DNA from: Candidatus Obscuribacterales bacterium
GTDB taxonomy: Bacteria; Cyanobacteriota; Vampirovibrionia; Obscuribacterales; Obscuribacteraceae
Reading direction: 5' to 3'
Length of the DNA: 64,000 bases
Assembly: GCA_021732565.1 (NCBI GenBank)
Contig: JAKFUT010000317.1
Coordinates: forward strand, 1-64,000
Shown here: in pieces, positions 54,034 through 61,827 of the stretch
Layout: each line of letters starts with the position of its first letter
Position numbering within the stretch: position 1 is the stretch's first letter
Program-made: the position numbers and the translations under genes
Notes under the pieces: model-generated
The model's database searches: none
What the model was told of the DNA's origin: nothing
The model's input: only the letters and a program-made list of their open reading frames with translations

Positions 54034-54534
54034 CTACTTAACTTCTACGTCGAGCAATGCTTTCTCCAATGGTTCCATATCCGGTGGCACAATCTGAGGG
54101 ACTTCCACCTGATCCATTCGCGCAACGGGCGATGGCGTATGCTGCGTCAAGACGGACACTGCTTCGCGGACGGGTCCAGTCTGTCTTGGGGGCGGAAATT
54201 CAACTGTGTGACGAGGTGGGCATTACCCTTGGTTAGCAGTAGATATTGACCGGCTCCCGCTGCAAATCTGAAACAAACCAGCATCTCACCGAACTAGAAG
54301 CTCGCACGCCAGTTACAATTCCGACAAATGGCCGTTGACATGAACCTCTCCAGCACTCGGGTATCTCGGCGTGCCTTTACTTGGCAGAGGGGGGCTTGCT
54401 ATAGTGGAACTCATTGCTGAGAACTCTGTTGGCGGTTTCTTCACCACAACCCTGTGAAATTTCTCCGCACCTTCTAGTTTGACGAGGCCACCGAGAAGCC
54501 GCAGGGAGCGCCTACACTGACGGAAGAATCGCAA
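54034..54534 (-). pseudogene. Probable remnant of a frameshifted gene
   Basis: Three consecutive minus-strand segments in different frames each read like protein and join in order. The first, from 54534, ends with KGTPRYPSAGEVHVNGHLSEL at a stop (54313). The second continues as MLVCFRFAAGAGQYLLLTKG and NAHLVT. The third gives HTVEFPPPRQTGPVREAVSV, later QVEVPQIVPPDMEPLEKALL, and ends at a stop at 54036-54034. No single frame spans the region, no ribosome-binding site or start fits the whole, and no family is recognised. A decayed gene for an exported or surface protein would fit, but chance cannot be excluded. The rest of 53971-54600 shows nothing else except the ribosome-binding site of the next gene. 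Confidence 0.38.
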
Positions 54535-54600
54535 GCCTCAGGGGAAACAGAATGAGGTCAAGGCACGAAGGCTCGGAAAATTCCTAAGAGGAGTAACTTC

Positions 54601-55788
54601 GTGACAGAGGAGAACGCGTGGCTCAGAAGGAGAAGATCCGAAACCAAATTGATTTTCTGGTGCTGCCGACACGCCAACAGAACGCAGCATTCACGCAGCA
54701 TTAGCGAAATCGCCGGGCAGCCCCTCGACTGGGAGGGATTAATAGCCGTAGCGCGCCGACAGGGCATGTTACCATCGCTGAACTGGGTTCTCGGTTCCAA
54801 TATTTCAGCAATTCCCGAACATCTGCGCACAATTGCAATCGCCACCGCTCGCCGCAACCTCCAGCTGATGCAGGAGCTTTGTGCGCTAACGAGCCTGGCC
54901 GAATCGCAGTCAATACCACTGATCCATCTCAAGGGACCATCCCTGGCCTTGAGTGCATATGGAGACGTGGCTCTTCGCCACATAGGCGACCTCGATATTC
55001 TGGTTCGTGAAAAACACGTCAATGACATGCTATCAATTTTGCAATCGCGCAATTATTTGCCGACTTTCATCGAGCATGTTCGCAAAGCCAGCTGGGCAGA
55101 GCTGCGGCGTAAAGAAGTTTTGCGCACCGGTTGCGAAATAACGTTGCAACATCCAGAAACGAAAATCCTGGTAGACCTGCACTGGCGACTAATGAAACCT
55201 TCAAATTTTTCAGTAAAGCCAGAGCGAATCTGGACATCAGACACCACCTGTAACTATCTGAGCCATGAATTACAGGTGCTCGACCCGGCTCTCAACTTTC
55301 TCTACCTGGCGCGGCACGCCGCTAAGCACGGATGGAGCAGTCTGAAATGGATAGCCGACCTGGTAGCAGTGATGGAGTCCCCCGGATTCAACTATGATGC
55401 ATTGCTTGAATTAGCAGCCGCTTCGGGTTATCTGCGATTCGCCCTGTTTGCCTTGTGCCTTGCATCGTATTGTCCGGGCACGAGTTTGCCCGAGCCGATC
55501 TCGCGTAAGATTGCCCAGCACGGGGATTTAGCTAAACAGGTAACCTGGCTACTGGATCTGATGTTTCCGGAAGCATCTCTCGAGGGCCGATTGTTGTCCG
55601 ACATCCAAGCACACTATTTCATGTGCTCACTGGAAGATAGCCCTCTGGCCGGGCTAACTCTGTTCACTCGAGACCTGCTGGAACCAACGCTTAGAGACTG
55701 GGAATACTTGCCTCTGCCAATCCCTCTCTTGCCACTGGTGCGACAACTGCGGCTGGCTAACCGATATATATTCCAGCGAAAATGCTAA
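54601..55788 (+). CDS. NTP_transf_5 nucleotidyltransferase-fold protein (second copy)
   Basis: 395 residues, GTG start with AGAGGAG about seven bases upstream. IPLIHLKGPSLALSAYGD holds K111 and G112. RHIGDLDILV has the metal pair D130 and D132. DLHWRLMKPSNF and LYLARHAAKHGWSSLKWIADLVAVME (the HxxKHxW segment) are further family blocks. It matches the same uncharacterised nucleotidyltransferase family as the protein at 33489 but keeps the more typical HAAKHGW motif and lacks the membrane stretch. Such proteins accompany PqqD-like and HPr-kinase-like proteins, both found at 22-28 kb. Flanked by the probable pseudogene and by the opposed oxidoreductase. Confidence 0.85.
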   Translation: MTEENAWLRRRRSETKLIFWCCRHANRTQHSRSISEIAGQPLDWEGLIAVARRQGMLPSLNWVLGSNISAIPEHLRTIAIATARRNLQLMQELCALTSLAESQSIPLIHLKGPSLALSAYGDVALRHIGDLDILVREKHVNDMLSILQSRNYLPTFIEHVRKASWAELRRKEVLRTGCEITLQHPETKILVDLHWRLMKPSNFSVKPERIWTSDTTCNYLSHELQVLDPALNFLYLARHAAKHGWSSLKWIADLVAVMESPGFNYDALLELAAASGYLRFALFALCLASYCPGTSLPEPISRKIAQHGDLAKQVTWLLDLMFPEASLEGRLLSDIQAHYFMCSLEDSPLAGLTLFTRDLLEPTLRDWEYLPLPIPLLPLVRQLRLANRYIFQRKC

Positions 55789-55829
55789 TACAGGTGAGGC
55801 ATTCTCACGGAGTTTCCTTGTGCCATTCC

Positions 55830-58073
55830 TCAGTGCCGGCCAAAGAACCGCGGGTTCTGAACTATCTTGTAGAGCCAGATAGCAAAGTCAGACCGTGTCA
55901 CCTGATCAGATCCTGGTACGGTTGCTTTAGTATTAATGAGCCGGTGCCTGCTTAATGCCACTAAATCTAGTGGCGAGATCGGTGCAGTCGGATGGAATAA
56001 TCCATCCAAGCCGAGGCTAAAAACTCCCTCCCCCAGGCATCGCACAATGGCCTGGCGCGTTTGCATCTCCCCGTCGCTATCGTCAGTGGCTGTTAGCAAG
56101 TCCACTGGCACCACTTCATTGCCCCCGCTGTGAGTCAATCGCAAAAGACGTGCTATTGCATAGGCACATTCACTTCTTGTCAGCGACTGATCCGGGCGAA
56201 AGTTCAAATTCTCATCGCACAACGGCATGAGCCCGGTAAGAGCCAGGTACTGCGCGGCTACAAAGGCCTTATCTTCGACGGGCAAATCGTTGAACCATAC
56301 CACTGGCGCCCCGTTGCAAATCAAATTATTCTGCACGGAACGCAAGAGTCTCCTATTCAAAAGCACTCTCCAGGGAGCGCGATTCCGACGCAGACACTCG
56401 GCAGCAAGCGTTCCTGCAGCCTCGCCGATAGCCCATTCTATCGGATGCAACCGATAGGCACCATTGGTGATGTGAGTAGTACTGATATTTTTTCCAGCCG
56501 GTAGAAAATTTGTAAGCTTGTTCTGGATCAATGCGCTGGCTGGAATTTGGAAAGGCCGAGTCGGTTGTGCGGCACCCGAAACGTCTTGAGCCCCGTGTAT
56601 ATCCACCGGGTAATGGCCGATACCGAGGGAATCTTCGAAGTTTCTTGCTCGAGCCTTAACATTGGATGCACAGACAATGTCATTCTCAACAATAGTGTAT
56701 TTTGCCTGCAGCCGGCGAGACTCTCTAATATAGGGATACTTGGAAAGCCCGTCGCCAGTACCGGCAATGTCGGGTCGCAGCTTAAGCTCCGGATAGCCAA
56801 CCCCTCCGTCATCTCGGGGAGCTTCTGTTTGTAACCAGTAAAGAAAACCCAGACTCAAATACTTTCCCAGAGTAAGTCGATGTGCCACCACCAGCGCACG
56901 CTTATCAATAAGGTTTTCCCCACGCAAATCGTTGCTGTCCCAATTAATCATCGCAATATCATGGGGGAAAATTTGCGCAGAAAAGTTCTCTCTGGCGATC
57001 AGCCGCCGGTATTCCCAGAAGGGCAGGAGTTCAACTTCGCTACCGGTTGAGCGAGTAACACGAGCATTCTCAAACATTTTGTAACCGTTGAAAGAAAATT
57101 TGCCTGCAGCCTTGAACTCATCGTAATGAGCCGGTTTGTCCACCGTGTGATCTTCCCCGGCACAAAATTCCACCACAAACGGATAAGTGAAGTCCTGAAC
57201 ATTTTCGGGATCGGCGGCTACCGGGGCGTGGGGCTCACCGGTCTGCAAACAAGACTCCGCGCCAGTGGAATAGGGTAGCCCGGCCAACGGCAGTAGATCA
57301 CCCAACTCGGTGGCATCAAGACAAAATTTGCAACGAAATTCCACGAATTTACCGCTGTCCAGATGTACAGCTAGAATGGAACGGACATGATGTCGCTCGC
57401 ATTTGACTGCCACCGCTTTGTAGCGCATGAACAGACGTAGCTTTTCTGTGGAAACACCCGGTGAGAGTAACTCTCCTATTTTGGCCACAGCCACCGACGG
57501 CTCAAAACCGAGGCGACTAACCCAGCAGTTACCGGGATCAAGCCACGGTTCAAACCGTGCACCACCGTCGGTTGCGCCCAGATCACGATAATGCTGCCGA
57601 ATGCACTCACGCAATTCTTTGTACGCTCGAGTCGCTCCGCTACTCTCCACCAGCTGGTTTTCATCGGGTGCGGATACGCCCTGTGTGGTCATCTGCCCAC
57701 CGAGCCACGAAGTTTCTTCAATAACACAAACATTGGAGAGACCGGCCTTCATGGCTGCATTAGCAGCCGCCACACCGCCCATGCCACCACCGACGATTAG
57801 CACTGCACAGTTAATAATCTTCGCTTTTCCGTGCAGTATGAAGGTCTTGCATGCAGACTCGGGTGAACTCAAGTTGAGTCCTTCAACATCCACAACGGAA
57901 AAGGAGACCCCCTGGTGGACAGATTCCTTAACCGAGTCGTCCATGGTGTCATTTATGGGCACCATCTGTTTCATTTCAGGCTCCTCCGCACGGACACAGT
58001 CGCCAACCGAAGTAAGGAGCAAGAATGACGACAGGACAAGACTTCTCTGCACCTGGAAGGCAGGCAAATACAC
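55830..58073 (-). CDS. Exported FAD-dependent oxidoreductase with C-terminal S-layer-homology repeats
   Basis: 747 residues. A signal peptide (SLVLSSFLLLTSVGDCVRA, cleavage near A29) is followed at residue 90 by the FAD-binding strand CAVLIVGGGMGGVAAANAA (GGGMGG at 95-100) and CVIEETSWLGGQMTTQGV, the FAD_oxidored (PF12831-type) hallmark. FCLDATELGDLLPLAG and GAYRLHPIEWAIGEAAGTLA complete the flavoprotein. From about residue 590, NDLPVEDKAFVAAQYLALTG plus LNFRPDQSLTRSECAYAIARLL is an SLH repeat, and two weaker repeats follow to the end. SLH domains tether proteins to the cell wall or secondary polymer. The substrate is unknown; oxidation of a polyol or sugar at the surface is a guess. Confidence 0.85.
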   Translation of the reverse strand: MYLPAFQVQRSLVLSSFLLLTSVGDCVRAEEPEMKQMVPINDTMDDSVKESVHQGVSFSVVDVEGLNLSSPESACKTFILHGKAKIINCAVLIVGGGMGGVAAANAAMKAGLSNVCVIEETSWLGGQMTTQGVSAPDENQLVESSGATRAYKELRECIRQHYRDLGATDGGARFEPWLDPGNCWVSRLGFEPSVAVAKIGELLSPGVSTEKLRLFMRYKAVAVKCERHHVRSILAVHLDSGKFVEFRCKFCLDATELGDLLPLAGLPYSTGAESCLQTGEPHAPVAADPENVQDFTYPFVVEFCAGEDHTVDKPAHYDEFKAAGKFSFNGYKMFENARVTRSTGSEVELLPFWEYRRLIARENFSAQIFPHDIAMINWDSNDLRGENLIDKRALVVAHRLTLGKYLSLGFLYWLQTEAPRDDGGVGYPELKLRPDIAGTGDGLSKYPYIRESRRLQAKYTIVENDIVCASNVKARARNFEDSLGIGHYPVDIHGAQDVSGAAQPTRPFQIPASALIQNKLTNFLPAGKNISTTHITNGAYRLHPIEWAIGEAAGTLAAECLRRNRAPWRVLLNRRLLRSVQNNLICNGAPVVWFNDLPVEDKAFVAAQYLALTGLMPLCDENLNFRPDQSLTRSECAYAIARLLRLTHSGGNEVVPVDLLTATDDSDGEMQTRQAIVRCLGEGVFSLGLDGLFHPTAPISPLDLVALSRHRLINTKATVPGSDQVTRSDFAIWLYKIVQNPRFFGRH

Positions 58074-58173
58074 AAACCCTTGCTCTCAACCACACATACC
58101 TGAGAGGATAACTGAACTTGGCACCGCCTTTCTGCCATGACAACCCTTCTAATGCATCGGGGGCAATATCAAA

Positions 58174-58752
58174 ATGACCGAAACCCAATATTCTTCGGAC
58201 CTTCTCAGCCGCGCTTCGCACATTAAGATGATCCTGATGGATGTTGACGGCGTGCTCACCGACGGAAAACTCTACTACATTCCTGCAAGCCCGTCGGGTG
58301 ATATGGTCGAATTCAAGGGATTTCACTCCCACGACGGTCTGGGATTACACCTTTGCCATTTTGCAGGAATTGTAACCGGGGTGATTAGCGGACGCACATC
58401 CCCGGGAACTACGGAACGGGCCCGAATTTTGAACATGCGTTATGTTTATCAGGGAAAGCTCGACAAAATTGGCTGTTGGCAGGAAGCACTCCAGGACTCA
58501 GGTATCTCGGCCAGTGACACCGCATTCATTGGCGACGACTTTCCCGATGTGCCTTTACTTCGCAGAGCGGGCCTAGCTATAGCCGTCGCCGATGCCAGAC
58601 GGGAAGTGAAGCGAGTGGCGCACTTTATCACACCTTCGGTCGGCGGCCACGGAGCCGTGCGCGACGCGGTGGAACTCATACTGAAAGCTCGGGGACTGTG
58701 GGAAACAGCCACAGACCGCTATGAAGCAAATTTGTCCGCGGCGTCTAGTTAA
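58174..58752 (+). CDS. kdsC: KdsC-like HAD phosphatase (3-deoxy-D-manno-octulosonate 8-phosphate phosphatase)
   Basis: 192 residues. KMILMDVDGVLTDGKLYY carries the HAD nucleophile D23 and acid D25 in the form typical of KdsC. FHSHDGLGLHL, VISGRTSPGTTERA (motif II) and FIGDDFPDVPLLRRAGLAIAV (motif IV) follow, and the size is right for the tetrameric KdsC family. It would release phosphate from Kdo-8-phosphate (or a related ulosonate) for LPS or capsule. Other Kdo genes are not in the window. GGGGG stands about ten bases before the ATG. Divergent from the oxidoreductase gene. Confidence 0.85.
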   Translation: MTETQYSSDLLSRASHIKMILMDVDGVLTDGKLYYIPASPSGDMVEFKGFHSHDGLGLHLCHFAGIVTGVISGRTSPGTTERARILNMRYVYQGKLDKIGCWQEALQDSGISASDTAFIGDDFPDVPLLRRAGLAIAVADARREVKRVAHFITPSVGGHGAVRDAVELILKARGLWETATDRYEANLSAASS

Positions 58753-58763
58753 AATTACTGGAG

Positions 58764-59627
58764 TTAAGTAGCCTCGCTCAGAAATTTGACGAGCACCGCG
58801 TTTACTTCATCGGCAGCCTCGTTTTGCACCCAGTGCCCGGCGTCGGAAATACGATGGATCTTCAAATTGGGAGCATATTTCTCGTTTCCTTCCAGCAGCT
58901 CCAGACCCAGAGCCATGTCCTGTTCACCCCAAATGATAAGCGTTTCGGCATCAGTGTAAGCGGTGCGGGCAATTTGCATTGCACCGCGCCGGCGAACCCC
59001 GCAGCGGTAATAATTCAGCGCTGCGGTCAGAGCGCCGGGTCTAGAAATAGCTTCAACTAAGTAATCTATGTCTTCTTCAGAAAATGCGTCTGGTCGCACG
59101 GGCATCTTCTTGAACATGCGTCTAACTGCAGCATAGTTTTTTCGGCTGAGGCGCCACTCCGGAATCCAGGGAAGCGCAAAGAGAAGGACATACCAGCTCT
59201 TCAGCAATTGCTTGCTTCGCCCGATGATTTCTCGATACACCCCCATATGCGGCGCATTTAGAATCACGAGTTTGTTGACCAGATGAGGGTATCGTGCGGC
59301 AAAACACCAGGCAATAATGCCACCCCAGTCATGACCTACGATATGTGCTCGTTCGCCGCCATGTGCTCGCACAACTTCTGCAACATCATCAATTACATGA
59401 GAAACATGATAGCTGTCAACTCCCCGGGGCTTGTCCGAGAGATTGTATCCCCGCAGGTCTGGCGCAAGCACTTTAAATCCGGCTTCAGCCAGTGCAGGAA
59501 TCTGTCGGTGCCAGGAGTACCAGCACTCGGGAAATCCGTGGAGAAGAACCACCAGCGCACCGGTACCACTGGAAGCAACATGGAGGGTGACCCCGCTCCC
59601 TTGAACCTGGTCGTGTTTGATAATCAA
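58764..59627 (-). CDS. Alpha/beta hydrolase, epoxide-hydrolase-like
   Basis: 287 residues. LLHGFPECWYSWHRQIPALA (HGFP oxyanion motif, H30), IVGHDWGGIIAWCFA with nucleophile D100, the cap region with ALNYYRCG, IIWGEQDMAL (D237) and SDAGHWVQNEA (H265) give a complete Asp-Asp/His catalytic set. An aspartate nucleophile in HDWGG points to epoxide hydrolase or haloalkane dehalogenase and away from esterases. It is cytoplasmic, with no signal. It looks like a housekeeping or detoxification gene unrelated to the glycan locus, and marks its right boundary. Confidence 0.9.
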   Translation of the reverse strand: MIIKHDQVQGSGVTLHVASSGTGALVVLLHGFPECWYSWHRQIPALAEAGFKVLAPDLRGYNLSDKPRGVDSYHVSHVIDDVAEVVRAHGGERAHIVGHDWGGIIAWCFAARYPHLVNKLVILNAPHMGVYREIIGRSKQLLKSWYVLLFALPWIPEWRLSRKNYAAVRRMFKKMPVRPDAFSEEDIDYLVEAISRPGALTAALNYYRCGVRRRGAMQIARTAYTDAETLIIWGEQDMALGLELLEGNEKYAPNLKIHRISDAGHWVQNEAADEVNAVLVKFLSEAT

Positions 59628-59726
59628 TTAGTAGCCCTTACGGTTGGGTCGCAGCATTTGATGCCGGCTCTTAGTGTAGCAATCTCGCTCTGACGGATCG
59701 ACAGTATAGGGAATTCGAAATAGTCG

Positions 59727-59850
59727 ATAACTTTCGCTCGGGTAATGCCCCGAGATGTTCCGGTAGACCCGGTTCTGGCGGACAACAGGCTCTTGCTCCG
59801 GCCCCCCTGCACTGGCAACCTTTGCCAGACTGATCCGGAGCGAAAGTTAT
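59727..59850. other. Structured intergenic element bounded by a 13-bp perfect inverted repeat
   Basis: ATAACTTTCGCTC (59727-59739) is repeated in perfect inverted form at 59838-59850. Inside are a 6-bp hairpin CTCGGG/CCCGAG (59737-59742 with 59749-59754), a 4-bp CCGG/CCGG (59760-59763 with 59769-59772), a 6-bp hairpin CTGGCA/TGCCAG (59812-59817 with 59823-59828) and an enclosing GCTCCGG/CCGGAGC (59795-59801 with 59835-59841). The outer helix shares bases with two of the inner ones, so they are mutually exclusive. It lies in the 420-base divergent gap 59628-60047, which contains no gene. A structured RNA, a regulatory switch or a small palindromic mobile element are all possible. Confidence 0.5.
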
Positions 59851-60047
59851 AGGCAGATTGCGAAATAGCCCTGTTGGCGGTACTAGTTGGTGGCCGCAGA
59901 ACGCTACGTGAATTGAGTTATCCCGGCCACGCTGCCTTTGCCTTTCTCATTTGCCAAGGTCAAACCATCACGGTTGTTAATTATGTTATCAAGCACAGAA
60001 CCGGACCATTATAAGGGAAAATCAGAATCAGCTAATCGGGAGGGTGC

Positions 60048-61046
60048 ATGACAACAGCTCTTATTACAGGAATCACCGGAATGGTTGGTTCACATCTGGC
60101 AGAAATGTTTTTGTCTGAGCATCCCGATATAAACGTTGTTGGTGTCAAACGGTGGCGAAGCAACACGGCTAACATCGACGCGATCAAATCGCAAATCAAA
60201 CTGGTCGATTGCGATCTTATGGATGCCTCCGGATGTTTCAACCTCATTAAATCGACGCGACCAGACTTGATCTTCCACCTTGCGGCTCAAACTTATGTTG
60301 CCGATTCGTGGAAAAACCCGCAGTCGACTTTTTCACAGAACGTTCTGATGCAGCTGAATCTCTTTGAAGCTATTCGATTTTGCCAGATGGATCCGGTGAT
60401 TCAAATTGCTGGTAGCTCTGAGCAGTATGGGAAAGTTGAACCCGACGAGCTACCAATAACTGAAGACAATCAATTCCGCCCCCTCAGCCCTTATGCCGTT
60501 AGCAAAGTAACCCAGGACTTGCTGGCCTACCAGTATTTTCAAAGCTACAAACTACGAGTAATTCGAACACGAGCCTTTAACCATGAGGGCCCGCGCCGGG
60601 GCGAAGTTTTTGTCACCAGTGCATTTGCCAGGCAAATCGCTGAAATAGAGGCAGGTTTGAAAGAACCAGTAATGTATGTAGGCAATCTTGACGCCAGTCG
60701 TGATTGGAGCGATGTTCGCGACGTGGTGAGAGCCTACTGGTTGGCCGTTAATAAATGCACGCCGGGCGAGGCTTACGTTATCTCCAGTGGCTCCTCACGT
60801 ACCGTGCGCAATATGCTTGATACATTGTTGTCGCAAACAAAAGAGAAGATCGAAGTTCGCACGGATCCCGCCCGGTTGCGTCCCAGCGATGTACTGCTGC
60901 TGAAAGGAGACTCTTCGAAATTTCGAGAGTTGACGGGTTGGGCACCGCGAATTGAATTCGAGCAGACGATGTTAGACCTGCTCAACTGGTGGCGTGCCCA
61001 ACTCTCCACACATTCAAACATCAAGCAACCAGCAACCTCTACATAA
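60048..61046 (+). CDS. GDP-6-deoxy-D-mannose reductase / GDP-mannose 4,6-dehydratase-family SDR
   Basis: 332 residues. ITGITGMVGSHLAEMFL holds the NAD(P)-binding GxxGxxG (8-14). AGSSEQYGKVEPDELPITED and PYAVSK (Y149, K153) give the catalytic triad. RAFNHEGPRRGEVFVTSAFARQIAEIEAG, VGNLDASRDWSDVRDVVRAYWLA and DPARLRPSDVLLLKGDSSKF are the GMD/RMD blocks. The RLRPSDV form is closer to Rmd, which reduces the 4-keto intermediate to GDP-rhamnose, than to Gmd. Only one gene of the usual pair is present, so the other must be elsewhere or this one acts alone. GGGAGGG lies three bases before the ATG, and TATAAG (60010-60015) is a possible -10 box. Confidence 0.87.
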   Translation: MTTALITGITGMVGSHLAEMFLSEHPDINVVGVKRWRSNTANIDAIKSQIKLVDCDLMDASGCFNLIKSTRPDLIFHLAAQTYVADSWKNPQSTFSQNVLMQLNLFEAIRFCQMDPVIQIAGSSEQYGKVEPDELPITEDNQFRPLSPYAVSKVTQDLLAYQYFQSYKLRVIRTRAFNHEGPRRGEVFVTSAFARQIAEIEAGLKEPVMYVGNLDASRDWSDVRDVVRAYWLAVNKCTPGEAYVISSGSSRTVRNMLDTLLSQTKEKIEVRTDPARLRPSDVLLLKGDSSKFRELTGWAPRIEFEQTMLDLLNWWRAQLSTHSNIKQPATST

Positions 61047-61143
61047 ATCGGCTCACCAATTTCTTTTCCCACCGTTCGATTCTGTTCCGCACAGGGAATA
61101 TATAAGCTTGCAGAAACGGAAACCAGATGTCCGGAGGCAGCTT

Positions 61144-61800
61144 ATGGGCAGGACGGAACGGCGGCAGAGAACAGCGCTGGATGAAGCCTATCGTTATTAC
61201 AATCGAATGGAAAGCGGTGAAGAACCACTGGACATTTACAAACTCAACAAAGCTGTGCGAACGCTGGCTTTTGCACTGGCATTCTGTGACAGCGGCGAGT
61301 TTAAACTAACCAGACAGCTCTGGAAGAGATTGCACCAAGCATTATTTGACAAATTAATTTCCAACTTTCCGGGAAGAATAGCGCTTCTCGACGAGACGCG
61401 TGCTCCTCTGGAAATTCGATCGCCACTGCCCGACAGCGGGTACATTGAATTTTATCCGGACCGGTGCAGACGCGCAGACGACGTCAACGAGATTGAACTT
61501 GCACGCCTTTACCCCAAAACCCAGGGTGTCTTGAAGAGAATTTGGGAAAACCAGGGAGCCTTTGTTAACCCCATGGATTTTGAAGGCGCCGACTGCGATG
61601 GCGGAGTCTGTTTCATGAAACCGATGGTCACAGGTCATGAAATTCTCGGCGAAGAATCACGCAAGGGCAAAGACGAAGCCTACAGCCGCTGGTGGGAACT
61701 ATACTGGCAAGCATATTGCACACCGAATCGTCGCCAGCAAGAAGTTATTACCCGGCAGATGTCTGAGCTGGAGGCCGTCTGGGGCAACTTGTATTACTGA
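61144..61800 (+). CDS. Hypothetical protein
   Basis: 218 residues from the ATG at 61144, chosen because GGAGG stands six bases upstream; the open frame runs back to 60994 inside the SDR gene. The protein is soluble-looking and helical at the N-terminus (RTALDEAYRYYNRMESGEEP), with FALAFCDSGEFKLTRQLWKRL in the middle. A Cys/Asp-containing segment, FEGADCDGGVCFMKPMVTGHE, lies near residue 150-170, and the C-terminus has paired tryptophans (SRWWELYWQAYC). I do not recognise a family. Same strand and 27 bases before the TPR gene, so possibly co-transcribed. Confidence 0.72.
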   Translation: MGRTERRQRTALDEAYRYYNRMESGEEPLDIYKLNKAVRTLAFALAFCDSGEFKLTRQLWKRLHQALFDKLISNFPGRIALLDETRAPLEIRSPLPDSGYIEFYPDRCRRADDVNEIELARLYPKTQGVLKRIWENQGAFVNPMDFEGADCDGGVCFMKPMVTGHEILGEESRKGKDEAYSRWWELYWQAYCTPNRRQQEVITRQMSELEAVWGNLYY

Positions 61801-61827
61801 TGCATGTAGTTTAGAGCAAAGCTCCCG

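Noticed and set aside
59727-59850. SRP RNA, 6S RNA or tRNA identity for the structured element
   Set aside because: The SRP tetraloop region (GGAAG...AGCAGCC), the long 6S-like rod and the tRNA T-loop pattern are all absent on both strands.
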